NCBI RefSeq assembly: GCF_050908995.1
Contig: NC_135126.1
Location: forward strand, 558,001-622,000
From: Andrena cerasifolii
Lineage: Eukaryota; Arthropoda; Insecta; Hymenoptera; Andrenidae
Reading direction: 5' to 3'
Length of the DNA stretch: 64,000 nt
The translations under genes were made by a program, and so were the position numbers. The notes beneath the pieces were generated by a model that worked only from the letters and a program-made list of their open reading frames with translations, was not told the DNA's origin and made no database searches. Position 1 is the stretch's first letter; every line of letters begins with the position of its first letter. Positions 1-12,759 of this stretch are shown here, in pieces.

Positions 1-110
1 AGTTGCCAGATTTGAACCATAGCTACATACATACATTAAACAAACGAACAAACAGAGGATCAAAGCTGAATAAAATCGTTTAAAAATAGAAGTTTCTTAA
101 AGTTAGATAG
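1..110. repeat. Dispersed repeat, inverted partner at 14030-14110
   Basis: The first hundred bases are close to the reverse complement of about 14030-14110. Both contain a segment matching TTTGAACCA, a run of CATACATA/ACAAACAAACA and then CAGAGGATC. The repeat runs off the left edge of the window, so its full extent is unknown. No coding potential is seen. Confidence 0.6.
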
Positions 111-1237
111 TTTACGCTGGGATTGGTGCACTTTAAAGGGAAAAAATGAAAAATTGAAAGAGTTAGGTACATATAGCGTTTCAAAGAAAAATTAAGTTTT
201 TTCCTTAGACAAATTTTTCATATTATTCTATATATCGACGAAAGAAAGTATTATACATAAAAATTAAAATTTTAGGTCCAGCTCCAGCGTAAATTATTTT
301 AACTTTAAGAACATTTTCTTCTTTTTGCAATCAGATGACTGTGACAGGTGCTACACCTGACGCAAGCATCGTCGAAGAGGTTAACAGGATTCCACAATAA
401 TTAATAAATAATAAGAAGGATCGTCATTAAAAAAAAAATTTACGAGTTTAAAGATGCCTCCTTATATCTCAAAAGAGTTTAATGCAATATCAACAATATT
501 TTTTCAAAAAAAAAAACATAAATTGCGGGGGCTGTTACACGAGAATCCCCCCTTAAGAAACTAATTGTAAGTTCGGGGCTCCCCCTTGTGGGGGTTCCTG
601 ATCCCACAATATTTATAAAAATATCTTTTTATTTATAACACTGGAGGACCAATCTCCTGATCCTGTGCAATGCCTGTTGAGAGGTCCAGAAGAAAACCAG
701 GAAAACTGTGTAACCGGAATGTGACGTGGAAAAGGCGACACGCCGCTTTCGAGCGAACTATTTTCAGGTGGACAATTTGAACTGGCTCCAGTGGTATTTA
801 CGTAAACGCCGCGGTTATGCATCGTTACGCGCAACTAGTGAAAGTGCAGATAAAATGTGTCCGACAACGAGAGGCCCTGTAACCAAGAGAAATCTTACTC
901 AAACGTTCGATCATCCTTTACCTTCCGCGTTTCGATATCTTTCATTATCATCTGCGCGACGAAAAGAAACATTCTTCCGCCACGACAGATTAAAAGCAGC
1001 TGTTATCGTCAATGCCAACAGATATCAGTTCTGTTCTCCGAGATTAAATATCTCGCCTATATCTACATTCCTGTTCTGCAAAAAAATGTCCCACCTTTCC
1101 CAAACACCTTACCCATAAAAATTACAGTGGACTGTCGATAATTAATTAATTCTATCGGTATTCATACTTTTTTTCAATCAAACGCACATGACACGATTGT
1201 GAACAACGAATGGAGTAGGTAAGGTCGTTCCAAGACA
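111..1237. other. AT-rich stretch without a supported gene
   Basis: Short overlapping open frames exist at 613-1141 on both strands, but none resembles a known protein and they overlap one another in different frames. A C/G-rich island at about 525-600 is built around CCCCC/GGGGG tracts in inverted orientation. I see nothing else that can be named. Confidence 0.4.
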
Positions 1238-1536
1238 TCGCCTCTTTTTGGACCCACGATTTTGGAACTGAATTTTATGCCGAACGATACCTTATGATGA
1301 GACATCAATCACACGAAATTTTCAAGTTGGGGTGACAATTAGTTTCTGAGATACAGTCAGCAGAACCCCTGGGAATAATTGTTTAAATTATCGGACTCCC
1401 ATGAAAGTCCGTACATCGAAGCGAGTGGACTGACGCGCTAGCGAATTTTCACTTCTTTTCGTGTGATTGATGTCTCATCATAAGGTATCGTTTAGCATAG
1501 AATTCAGTTCCAAAATCGTGGGACCAAAAGGGGCGA
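1238..1536. repeat. Foldback element, arms about 80 bp
   Basis: Bases 1238-1319 and 1456-1536 are near-perfect reverse complements (for example CATAAGGTATCG against CGATACCTTATG), separated by a loop of about 135 bp. The outer part, TCGCC(T/C)CTTTTTGG then CCCACGATTTTGGAA, is conserved in both arms. This is the structure of a foldback-type miniature inverted-repeat element. No target-site duplication was recognised. Confidence 0.75.
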
Positions 1537-1973
1537 AAAAAGGCCTCATTTTTTGGTCGCTCTGTTCGTCTGGGAAATGTACGGAAATGTGAGAGGAGGA
1601 GAAGGCGTAACAAAATTATATAAAATTATATAACTCGAAATACGGTCACTCTGGTCCAGTAACTAGAATATGAAATATAGCCGGTAAATACTGGTAAGAC
1701 TGTCGAAATTTCTTTAACTTCACTTCTACTTAAACACATGAAATTAAAGATTTGCAGCAACGATAAAATAAGCCAGAAACACGCCAAGAACTGATGCATA
1801 GGCATTACGATGTAAGCTATAGCATTAAAACCCAGGGACTCGCAACGGAACGAAAACGATAAACGAAAAGAACGATTTCTATGTAGAAACGAAACGGATC
1901 GATATTGCGGGAGTGAAAACGATATAATCAAAATAAAAATTCCGGTTAATAACGTTATTATTTTGTTTTCGAT

Positions 1974-2530
1974 ATCTAGAGACGCGGTAGCGTCTCGACG
2001 CCAACTACATGTTCGACACCCTGTATATATGTCGACTGTCGCTGCCGTGTATCTTCACTCGTAAACCGGCTAATCCAACCTTACCTGAAACTTATTTCAT
2101 TAATATCTCATCGCGCCTGCAATATTTTCTAAATTTAAAGGCATTTTCTTATATAAACCGCATATAAGCTTTCGAATAAGACAAAATTCAATAAAATCGG
2201 TTCACGCATCACAGAGATAGCGTGATACAGTATTTCCTCGTTAACGGCTCGCTGGTCGGGGCCGGCGTTGAGCCCGTATCGTGAACAGAGCCCTAATTCC
2301 GACTGTTCGTTTCTCGCTTCTTAGTGTCGCCTTTGTACGTTGCTGGAAAGCGCCTTTATATGTACTTCCAGCTTATTTTGATTTCACATCTTTTTTTATA
2401 TTGTAATTATTATTATCTTTTATTTTTTTGTGATTTATTTGATAACACTCTTTTCCGTCCTCGACTTTTTCCTGTACTTGGCGTAATTTCTTTTACTTTT
2501 TTGGAGTTTTTTTATGGGGATCTCACTTCT
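1974..2530. repeat. Mosaic dispersed repeat, left copy
   Basis: The segment begins with an imperfect palindrome around GAGACGCGGTAGCGTCTC. Bases 1975-2045 recur inverted at 6250-6322, and 2045-2240 recur inverted at 5250-5440. Bases 2320-2530 recur in direct orientation at 6345-6540. The pattern suggests a degraded transposon that was rearranged and then interrupted by the foldback at 5429-5822. No transposase-like reading frame is visible. Confidence 0.55.
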
Positions 2531-3272
2531 TTTTAGAAAGATAATTTGCATAGGGAATGACGTCAGATAATTTTTAGTATTATAAATTACAAAGGTTCAT
2601 CATCAACAGCAATGAAGAGTTTTATCACGGGTCAGAATTAAGGAGAAATTCTACGCAAGTTTAACAACTACGAAAACAAACCATGCGCACCGCATTGTCG
2701 ATCTAGTATATGTATTATATGAATAGTTCAAGAAATAGTGATTAAATTCATGCATTATCGAAAGGGTCCATATATCAAAGTAACTGAATAAGTATGTAAG
2801 GGAGAGTGGGGGAATTGCGGACGCAGGGTAAACCCGAACATCGCGGTCCTGTCCTCCCGCGATATCGTTACATGATGTAATTAGCTATGTTTAGAATTAA
2901 GGAAACTGTCACGACGGAAGGCTGCGCGCAACTGCAGAGATAATGGTCGCGAAATGTTTTTCGTAGCTTTTCTTATAATTTTACGCTCGAGTATTTTGAG
3001 TCTATAGTGCATTAAAACTATACTACCCAACAAAGTATAATTTTTTCGTAGTTCAGTTACTTAATTCTAAATAAAATCACGAGATCACTTTGTATATATA
3101 CATGTTCGTATTTGTTTTATTTGAAATTTCTTAACTTCTGTCCATTTGGGGTAATTGCGAACAGCGTGTTTGGGGTTATCACGGACGATGTCATCTACCC
3201 TTTTCTCTTAACGCTTCGAAGCTTTTTATGTATCCAGTACTCCGGAATTATATTAGGACGAATATACGTACA

Positions 3273-3539
3273 CAGGGCCGTTCCTGGGTTTTGGCCGCTC
3301 AGGTGCAAAAACAATATTGCCACCCTTATTAATTAAAGATTCTTTAATTAAGAATTTAATATGCAGTGTTTTCTTTTATATCTATACATTCATAATTTTA
3401 AATAGTTATCATGCAAAAGAGTTTCGATTATTATTCTTATTAATCACAATTTTACATATAATAAACGGCCTGCGGCCGCCCCTACGTTTGCCCGCCCAGG
3501 TGCGGAGCACCTTCTGCACCCCCGCCAGGAACGGCCCTG
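3273..3539. mobile_element. hAT-type miniature element
   Basis: The element starts CAGGGCCGTTCCTGG and ends with the reverse complement of the same sequence. It is flanked by TACGTACA (3265-3272) and TACGTAGA (3540-3547), a target-site duplication of 8 bp matching at seven positions. An 8-bp duplication with CAGGG-type ends is the hAT signature. At under 270 bp it has no coding capacity. It is nested in the larger element at 2797-4782. Confidence 0.8.
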
Positions 3540-3732
3540 TACGTAGAACATATTCGTTGAAAGATCTTGAGATACCCGTGAAAGAGGTTAAAGATACAAG
3601 ACTTTCAATCGGTCTGGCAGCAAATAAATATTCAATCCCACGAGCAACCAAAATTCGATCAAACAAGAAGAAAGACTGTGTCAGACCCACAGCATGGAAG
3701 AAAACCAGTGTTCAGTAAAGATCAAAAGTACT

Positions 3733-4557
3733 TTAAGGGGGGAGCCTGGTGTAGCGGATCGAAGAAATCGATTTTTTTCTTTTTGCATAAATCAATAGTT
3801 GAACATCACGACAATATGTTCCCAAAGCAGCAAAAGGGAATTCGAAAAATTAAAGCGGATATAGCCGATTTTGATACGGAGCGCCAGGCTACCACAAAAC
3901 TTTAAATGCGTTTTTCTCGAAACGACAGTTTCACACTTTGCGGGCAATATTAGTCCAAAAATATTCAACCAATCGACTTGGCCTTGTGCACGGATATTTG
4001 TGAACATTTTCTTCACAGAGCTAAGTTATTAGTATAATGATATTGTTTAAATAAATAACTTTTTTTTAGACATTTAAGGCAAAATTTCGTTGAAAACAGT
4101 GAACTTTTTATTCACGAGGCCGCCATTTGTTCATTTTGCATCTTTTAAGTTTCAAATTTCTTCATTCTGTGCGTACACTCATAAACTGAAAGAAAATTGT
4201 TCGATTTTTGGTTTCAGATGAAACCAAAAGACGCTACGTTGCCCGCAGTGCAATAATTGCGTCGCCAACGGACTGGGCATAACTTCGTTATTTGCCGCTC
4301 TTTTTTAATATTTTTTTTTTGTTATATACCTTAACCTGTTAATACAATATCCTGAAAGTTTCAGAAAGGTCTATCAAATACTTTCTTTAAAAAAAATTCC
4401 CGAAAAATGCCTCGATTTTCATTTAGTTACACCAGGCTCCCCCCTTAAGGAACCGTTTTGCGGCTTTGGGAACATATTGTCATGATGTTCAACTATTGAT
4501 TTATGCAACAAAAAAAAATCGATTTCTTCGATCCGCTACACCAGGCTCCCCCCTTAA
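3733..4557. mobile_element. TTAA-flanked inverted-repeat element, compound copy
   Basis: The left end reads TTAAGGGGGGAGCCTGG and continues into GTAGCGGATCGAAG. Two right ends, both the inverse of the left end, occur at 4431-4450 and 4450-4557, so a full unit (3733-4450) is followed by an inverted left-end fragment. TTAA at each border points to the piggyBac type of insertion. Close copies lie at 12760-13103 and 13100-13812. Short open frames inside are not transposases. Confidence 0.75.
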
Positions 4558-5428
4558 GCAACCGTTCACATTTACCCCGCTAGCTAAGAGTAATCGCGGA
4601 CAGAAAGAGTTTTGTTTTTCTTTCAGAAGATGATTTGTTTATTAAAGTATCTATGTATAATTCGTTGTGTTGCCTTTGTAGATAATTAACCAAAGTTCAA
4701 TTATCTATAAAGTAAATCTGATTAGAGTCAATACTTTTCTTTCAATTTAACTTTTCCCTTAGGTGTTCGTAATTCCCCTATACGAAATCCTTCCTGCAAA
4801 ATGATGCGCACATAGTTACATAGCCTGGCACAGGTGACAGCATCATTTTACGCTACGATTATCTACATATACATAAAATCCTCAGTTTAGTTACAAATAA
4901 ACAACAATTTGATGATACACAAACATGTCGCAATTCAAATTTCGGCAACTTAAATTGTGTTTGAGACTGCATTTTGGTTGCAATTCAATGGTACAACGAT
5001 ACATATTTATAAAAACACGTGGCATCTCAAATTTTGATAACGTATCTTATTTGATACTCCCCAGGTTATAACTTGACGGTAAGCTGTCAATATTTGGAAT
5101 ATATTGCATAGTGAAGATAGCGATTGACGAACGAAACATGTGTTAGTTTCCTTTGGCTGAAGGTGTGTGTATAACGCGTATACGTAATATGTCGACGAAA
5201 ATTTTGACCGGAGAAGAAGAAAAATCTTACCGTTTCCGACTGATCCATGAGACAATATTACGATATCTCTGTCATGCGTGGACCGATTTTATTGAATTTG
5301 GTCTTATTCGAAAGCTTATATGCGGTTTACATAAGAAAAATGCCTTTAAATTTAGAAAATATTGCAAGCGTGATGAGATATTAATGAAGTAAGTTTCAGG
5401 TAAGGTTGGAATAGCCGTGTTTGGAGCA

Positions 5429-5822
5429 CGGTGTAATAGACAGGTGTTCCGACTTTGTACCTTTTACTCCATCGATTTTGTGTGCCGATTTCTGTTTAGT
5501 TCTCCTGGCCGCCGCGAGAGGCGTCGTGGCTTAGAAGGCATATACATATGTGTTAATAAGATTGTGGTAGTAGAGATTTTAATGGTATTACTGGGTTTGT
5601 CAGAAAAATCCTACCTTGGCGTCGATTGGTTTGATGTCGCGGGGTCATCACGTGCTTGAGTGGCGTGTTCCCCTTACACTACGAGTAGGAATTCCATACC
5701 AGGCCTGTATATATATGTAAATTCCTTTACAATAGCCACGAAATCTGCCGGCCGCCAGAAGAACTAGGACGAAAAAGTCACACATTCTGGACAGGAGTCG
5801 GAACACCTGTCTATTACCCCGT
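5429..5822. repeat. Foldback repeat inserted in mosaic element
   Basis: CACGGTGTAATAGACAGGTG near 5429 recurs as its reverse complement at about 5790-5822, and the inner parts pair around the GGCCGCC blocks near 5510 and 5750. The hairpin interrupts the inverted repeat that links 1974-2240 with 5250-6325, so it was probably inserted later. Confidence 0.6.
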
Positions 5823-6249
5823 GGTTTCGAGTAAAGATACACGGCAGCGACAGATAGTGTCGGTTTATTCAAGGTCCGACTGACATGCTGCGCCTCAGAG
5901 TTTCCTCTATAGCAGCATTGAAACCAAGCAAGATGGAGTGAGCATTTAAACTCTTTCTAGGATACCACCGTGCAGGCCACAGGGTAGACGGAAAGCAGAG
6001 TGAGGTCTGAAAGACCACGACTTGACTCGATGGGATCACCGTAAGGAAATTTTGCTATTGGGCAGGCCGTAATGGTCACGAATTATATACGTTCGCAACC
6101 GGGGAAACCTACCCGTAAAGTTGCCAGCAGCAAGCGACGCACCAGGAGAAAAACGGTCACCCATCTTTCCCCGGTACGCGCCCCACGATGCTTAACTTCG
6201 GTAATCGAACGAGAACCGGTGTTTCCATCGTGGCCACCGCCGCTGGCAC

Positions 6250-6540
6250 ACGGCAGCGACAGTCGACATATATAGGGTGTCGAAACATGTACTGGGCGTC
6301 GAGACGCTACCGCGTCTCTAGATCCGAGAATACTTGGCCACGCCAAGTATTTGTCTGAAAGCACCTTTATGTACTTGCTTATTTTGATTTCTCATCTTTT
6401 TTCTTATTTTGTAATTATTATTATCTTCTATTTTTTGTGATTTATTTGATAATATTCTTTTCCGTTCTCGGCGTTTTCATATACTTCGCGTAATTATTAT
6501 TACTTTTTTTAAGTTTTTCTGGAGATATACTTTATGTTAA
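6250..6540. repeat. Mosaic dispersed repeat, right copy
   Basis: Bases 6250-6322 are the inverse of 1975-2045 and include the palindrome GAGACGCTACCGCGTCTC. Bases 6345-6540 match 2320-2530 directly, including a shared run around CTTATTTTGATTTC. It is the partner of the repeat at 1974-2530. Confidence 0.55.
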
Positions 6541-6709
6541 AAAATTTAAATTGAACCTGCCGCTTATTTTCATCCTGAATTATGCCTGAATATGAACAGT
6601 AGATACATTCTGTGATTTCGGATTTTTATTTTGTATAATCTATTTTTTTTATATAGTTTATATTGTTCAAGGTTTTCGGGTATATATTTTATAATATATA
6701 TTATACATA

Positions 6710-8162
6710 TATAGTCGAATTAACGAAAGGAGGCGCCTGGGCGGCCCGTAGGCCGGCGCGCGTGGCTCATGAGAGACCCAATGCCCGCTCCGTACTTCGT
6801 GCGACGTTGCCACGTTGTGCAGCAGATCGGACGTCTCTTTCTATCTTCAAGCGCAACTGTGTCTCTCTCACTCGCTCGATAAAACAGATTCCTTCATCTA
6901 CAAGTCACTCCACGCCAAATCAATCACATTTTTAGAGACTTTGGTCAGAATGCATTATGTATTTTGTGAATCACGTGAAATTATGGAAAGGTTTAAGTCA
7001 TTGTTTAACGGGTTTTGAACTTGGTTACAAAATGTAGGATTTTGAATTGTGCAATTTCTGCCTATGTTCGTGAAAAGATGCTGTACTTACGAATTTCTAT
7101 CTCGAAAACTACCAACAGCATTGCGTTAATTTTCTTTTATTTTAATCGAGAAGAATTAATCTTTCAGAATAAAGTTTCGAAATTGTAAAACTATTTTTCA
7201 TTTCATTCCCGACAGGAATTCGTTCCTTTAAACATGGCTTAAAAGTAATTCGTTTCTTTAAACATGGCTTAAAAATATTACCCAAGGATAACACCATTAA
7301 CATTAACGCCGCAGTTATATAGTCGTCTCTTGCTCAGTTATTGCGGGCAGTTGACCCTATATTTCGCGTCCCATATTATTTCAATAAAGTCTACAAACAA
7401 TATCGACAGAGAAAAATATTTTTACCTGAAACGGGGTCAAGTGTGTTAATGAAACTCTGCATCGGTTAATAACAGCTCATGCTGACGTTAATTTTAAAAA
7501 TTCCATGCTCGAAAACAGAATATTTGGTACGTGAATGTTGCAAAATAAAACTCTGGTTATAATTTTCAAAATTATAAAATTATTTTTTCAATATAAAAAA
7601 AGCGTATTAAAATAGCACTCATTTTCTAAATTAAAATGAGAAAAGAATGAAGTCAATGCGATACAGAGTTTCCGAGATAAAAATTCCCAAGTACAGCTCG
7701 GTTTCGTGAAAATAGGCAAAAATTGAACAAATCCAAAACCAGCAAAGTGATGACTGAAATCCCTACCTAGTATTTCAGTTTGAACAAAATCCCTGACATC
7801 GAGTGTAAAAAGTGATCGATTTGAGGTGGAATGACGCTAAATAGAATAAGAATCCTATGAGCCTGTATTCCTCGACTTGTCCGCCATTCGTTCTGCATGG
7901 CGCGTGCCGCAATAGCCAATAAGATTCGACACTCTGGCAAATCTCCATGGGAAGGACGTTGGGTGCGCCCTCTGGAAGACGATAGCAATATACACCCGAC
8001 AAGGACAACGATTACTCTAGGCCCACAACTAAGTACTCGAAAGTCATTGGCCAAGGCGTAGGGAGCCGCGTAGGGGAAGCACCAATCGCGAGCCTGGAGT
8101 AGCGGCAACGTCGCAAATTCTGGCCCCGGTCCCAAGGTGCCTTCTTTCGTTAATTCGACTAT
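6710..8162. mobile_element. Long-terminal-inverted-repeat element, about 1.45 kb
   Basis: The ends carry TATAGTCGAATTAACGAAAG in inverted orientation, followed by RAGGCRCC. Similarity between the halves extends several hundred bases inward: about 7040-7110 pairs with about 7660-7720 through TGCCTATxTTCGTGAAA. It is therefore a foldback with arms of several hundred bases. Its right half (7775-7860) is also found, split in two, on either side of the RAD9-bearing segment. No transposase frame was seen. Confidence 0.7.
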
Positions 8163-9067
8163 AATTATAATATATAATATCTTATAATATAACTACCAAA
8201 TGCAATAAAATTGTTAAAAATAAGTTCATATGATTTTTTTTATAAGTATGAAATAACAGAAAATAGGCCTGTAGTGCATGACTTGCTGAACACGTGGGAG
8301 AAGTTTGTCGAACGTACACCGTGAGACACCCTTTACATATGTACGAACAAAAGGGAAGAAGATGTAATCAGCAATTTTATGTGGGTCGTATGGGATTAAT
8401 CTGGCCGATGTCCACCGTGGTGGTGGTTTCAGAAAACTGTGGAGACACTTTTGGCGACGGGGAGACGCGACGACACCCGCGACCCAATTGTTCCTCCGTC
8501 TAGCGACTTACGCGCGGTTTGGCACATTCGATCCACGTCGGTATCGTTAATAAGGCCATAAATAAAACTTTCGAAGCTCCTGGGTGGAATATCGTGTAAA
8601 TACGTGTAGGAAAGCACGAGCGGGAAGCTTTCCAGTGACTCATTGAACATACAGTGGCTGCTACACGTACGGCTATAAAGCGTACGTTATGGGGACACTT
8701 TAGGATTTGAGTGCCCGTGATAGCTGATTCGCGTCAAAGTTTCAGCGTTTAGATCAATCGTCGAAACGACGACGGTCAGGTTTAAGTTACTATCAGGCTG
8801 CCATTGTCCTCCCACACACGCTTTCCACGGTCACGTATCGAGTGGGCACACGAATTACACAGTTCGTCTGCTGCAGCCTGTGTCCAAAGGGGTCTCGACG
8901 CTTTTGGAGCTTTCTGGGGTGGAGGTAGGAAGCATTGGCTAGCAGAGTGTGAAGCATCTGACGTTGGTAAAATAATTCAACCCTCTATAACAATGTGTGA
9001 CTTTGACACATCAGATTATTTGTGTTTTATACTGCACGTGCTAATTTGCCAAAGTTCTGTATGCAAG
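8163..9067. other. Gene-free stretch
   Basis: Short open frames on both strands overlap each other and match nothing I recognise. Composition is somewhat richer in GC than its surroundings between 8300 and 8950, with the sequence CACGTG at about 8291. I see no inverted repeats or other features that I can support. Confidence 0.35.
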
Positions 9068-9628
9068 TAGGGGAGACCAGGGCAGGTTGATACAGACGAA
9101 TTATCTCGACATCTTATATATATAGCTCCATTTGAGCGAGATATGTGAAGCTTGTTGTTCAAATCTTTACTACACTGCGTTCCATATAAGAGTGTACCAA
9201 CGCCCCTACCGATTTGCGACGGTTCTGCGCAGCTCCCACGGATCTGACACACGCGATTGGTCTTAGCACTTTCCCTGCGGGTTTACTACCAATCAACAGT
9301 GTATGCCAGCGCGAAACGAGTATGGTCTAATGTGGAACGCAGTGTACAATTCAGCGTACGTCTATGTACCTTGACGTTAACAATCATTTTTTTAACTGTT
9401 TTCGTTTATATGGAGAAACAGTAAATAGTTTTGATACGTCCAAATTGATCGTCCAAGTAACATTTTTTCATTCAGTTTGTATGTATTTTCTCAAGTTTTC
9501 GCTTATTATATATTAAAAGGGAAGGGCCAAAGTATATGTTGGCATATTTGTTGTTAAGGAATTAATTCAAATAAAAATTGAAAAAATTGAAAACAGAATA
9601 TCGTATCAACTAGCCCCGGTCTCCCCTA
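9068..9628. mobile_element. TA-flanked inverted-repeat element
   Basis: The ends are TAGGGGAGACCAGGGCAGG and its near-exact inverse at 9603-9628, with the dinucleotide TA at both borders. Bases around 9180-9250 match 17640-17730 in inverse orientation (TACCGATTTGCGAC and AGCTCCCAC), so a further fragment is nested inside. It is non-coding. Confidence 0.65.
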
Positions 9629-9658
9629 TTGTAATACAGGAATCACGACCATGAATGG

Positions 9659-10027
9659 TAAAAGCATATTAAACATCCAATATATTTCTATTATAAGTAA
9701 AAGTAATAATGCTCTTCCGAGTAACTTTAACTCTCCATCACCATAATAATTCTTAGAACCCTAATAGACACAAATTAGCAGGAGCATTATAATGTCATTC
9801 CACAAAAATTTTATTGTAAAATGAATTTTATGGTTATGGAGAGTTAAAGTTACTGTTAATGAATTTTACAATCAAATTTTTGTGGGTGACATTATAATGC
9901 TCCTGCTAAATTGTGTCTATTAGGGTTCTAAGAATTATTATGGTTATGGAGAGTTAAAGTTACTCGGAAGAGCATTATTACTTTTTACTTATAATAGAAA
10001 TATATTGGATGTTTAATATGCTTTTAT
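9659..10027. repeat. Near-perfect long hairpin
   Basis: The left arm (9659-9826) and right arm (9857-10027) are almost exact reverse complements over about 168 bases, with a loop of only about 30 bases. The loop itself holds a direct copy of a piece of the right arm (GGTTATGGAGAGTTAAAG at about 9832 and 9942). A transcript from either strand would fold into one long duplex. It may be a foldback element or a source of small RNAs. Confidence 0.8.
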
Positions 10028-11845
10028 CCCTCTGTAAGGTATTTTTTAGTAAAGTTTATTTTTCGTTACACTTTCTTGTATACAAGGAAGAAAAAAAATG
10101 TGATATTACTTCCTTGGTTGGTTCACATTAAAAGGGACTAAATTTAAAATCTTTAAAAAGGAAAAGTTTTGTACCGGCAAGCGCGAAAATATTAATTTGT
10201 CGTGAAAACTGTGGTGGGTGATTTAAATAAGTCGACATTTTAAAATAATTGGTAGACTTTTTCTTTTATATTTTACAGGAAACTTTAATCCATCGGGAAA
10301 CAATGAATTACTTAGTTTTTTGCTGTTTCGTCTTTTTAGCGAGATGTGAACGTTACCATCGACTTCTTAAATGATTAATTTAAGATTACTTAAATATCTC
10401 ACTCGGGTATTTAATCACTTCCATCATTTATGATGCTATAAGTAGAAATAATGTTATTGATTACATTTAAATCGTTCCACGATATTCCTTTTACGTAAGG
10501 CTGTGTAATATCTAATACATTACTAACTTTGTATCAGTAAGCATGTCACAGCTTGTGCCGCACGACCATAGAGTTGAACTTTACTATTTTAGGAGCTAGT
10601 TGGGCGTATGCACCAGCACCTACGACCGAGAAAAACGGCTCGCAAAAACTATGGAAATTTATACAGGCAAGTATGTCCGCAATAAACAAATAATCGATTG
10701 CAACCGACGATTTGCAGGGATTCTATAGGCGCATAGGAACAAAGTCAGCTTTATGCCGCTTTCCCATCTTTTAATACATCGAAAATTTGAGTTCGCAATA
10801 ATCGAAATTGTCAAAATCTGAATCTTGCGATAGTTGAAATTGATTAAACCTTGAGTCTGCGATACCTAAAATTTATTAAAGTTTTGATTCACAGTAACAA
10901 AAGGTAGGTATGAAGTCAATATTTCAAAGAGGATAGCTTTTGAAATCCATTTCGCCATTGAATTCTAGCAATAAGAGCTGTACTCGAATCGAATGGAACA
11001 GTTCTATCAACGATGTCGTTTCAAGGTTGCCAAAAATGCGGCGCAGTTATCAGCGAGAGAAAGATATTATCGCGAATCAGAGCGAGACAAAGTTCGGACT
11101 TCGCAATAATCCTCGTGCACCGTGTCCATAGATACTGCAGTGTGTATATTTCTTTTTGCACTGAATACATTTCAAGTGCCACTCGTCCGTACAATGCTTG
11201 AATTTTTTTACATATTTGGTACAAATACACAACGCATTTTTTTATGTATCTTTCTGAGATACCAGATTTATGGATGTTTACTTGAGTTTATCGACGCCTC
11301 GCCAGATACCAAAGCCCGATTAAAAGTTTTATCTCGAGTAAATAGGACGGGGATGAATTAAAAATTTCTTGGATTTCGAATCGGTTTTGCATTTTAAATC
11401 TTGCATATTGAAACCAGAGAATAAGCCTGTTTAGTAGGTATTTAGATAACGAGACGAAGAGAAGAAATACACTATTTGAATATTAATTAGAAAGATAAAT
11501 AAATGGTCATTTATTTGCAAAATATTATAATTAAAAAGATTTTTATTTTACTTCGCATGGCGAAAATGACGGGAACAAAGCAAAAATAAAAAGACGTTCT
11601 TCGTTATTGCAATAAGAACCAAAAAAATCGAAATAGGTATCTACCTATATGAAGTAAAAAAAAACATGAGAAGATATAGTATCTTCATAGTGGAAATGAA
11701 AAAACGATTTTATTAAAAAATATATGATATGTCGACTCTTTCTGGACGAGTGTAATTTTTAAAATTTTGTGGCGAGTTAACTGGTCTTGCCTAATTAACA
11801 GATTAAAAGGTCGCGATATTTGAAAACTTTACGATGACATCACGT
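10028..11845. other. AT-rich gene-free stretch
   Basis: I see no supported gene. Around 10780-10900 there are three imperfect copies of a motif ending in TCTGCGAT/TTGCGATA-GTTGAAATT, a weak tandem pattern. Small open frames at 10940-11361 overlap in several frames and look like chance. Confidence 0.35.
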
Positions 11846-11851
11846 ACGAAA

Positions 11852-12300
11852 CACTTACAAGGGAAGATCCCGAAGCCGAAAATTCAAAAAATTCTGAAAC
11901 TTTGTGAATATGTAGGGGATTTCCTCCTGATTACAACGCAATTTTTCTTTGCTGCCCAAATTCACTCGGAGGGGGTGAAATTAACCCCCGAAAATTCGGC
12001 TATTTTCCGATTTTGTGTTATAACTCGCGAAATGTAAGAGATAGAAAAGAAGTTTCGAGACCAAAGTTACTTCTTTTAATTAGATCTATCATTTAATAAA
12101 AATATATATTTTACAGTTCACGAGTTATAACAGAAAATCGGAAAATAACCGGATTTTCAGGGGTCAATTACACCCCCTTAGAGTGAGTTTGGGCAGCAAA
12201 TAAAAGTTGCGTTGTAATCAGGAGGAAATTCCCTACATATTCATGAAGTTTCGGAATTTTTTAAATTTCCGTGTGCGGAATGTTCCCTTGTTAGTACCTA
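11852..12300. repeat. Foldback element with arms of about 180 bp
   Basis: Left arm 11852-12036 and right arm 12112-12300 are inverted copies. Shared blocks include ACAAGGGAA, ATGTAGGGGATTTCCTCC, GATTACAACGCAA and TATAACTCG. The loop is about 75 bp. An open frame across the left arm (11834-12037) is a by-product of the repeat. Confidence 0.75.
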
Positions 12301-12759
12301 CATTAAAAATCCAATACCTAACTGCCGAAATTTTTGCGAGTATATTATGCGGTGTACTGTTAACTGAAGAATAAGCGCAGTTCTTTTTTTTTGCATTATT
12401 ATTATGTTGAGAACTATTTACTTGTCACTTTCTATACATAGTATAATTCGACCACTTGATGTCTAACGTAATCTACAAACCCCACAAAATTACCTTTTTT
12501 TTTAAAAAAAGGTAGAGGAAGTGCAGCATATTTGGAATACCGAAGTATCTAATAAACTACTAACGCTATCTAATTTGTAACACCGTAGATAATAGGGACT
12601 AACGACCTGTTAACTAATTACATTTGTGGATGAACCGCCACTTTAACATTTTCGACTTAATCTGCAGAATAAGAAAACGCGAATCTGCAAAACTTTTTCA
12701 GCAAGTATTCAATCGTTCCAATCATGGTTAGAATGTGTCGAAACTTTAGAGTTAAACAC

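Larger units (their letters stand above)
2797..4782. mobile_element. TA-flanked inverted-repeat element with repeated end motif
   Basis: The ends share the inverted motif GGGGAATTRCGRAC (left at 2809, right at about 4765-4781). Related copies lie inside at 3148-3162, 3172-3187 and 4589-4603, so the element carries subterminal repeats of its own end. Two younger elements (3273-3539 and 3733-4557) are nested in it. No open frame of transposase length remains, so it is non-autonomous. Exact ends are approximate. Confidence 0.6.
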
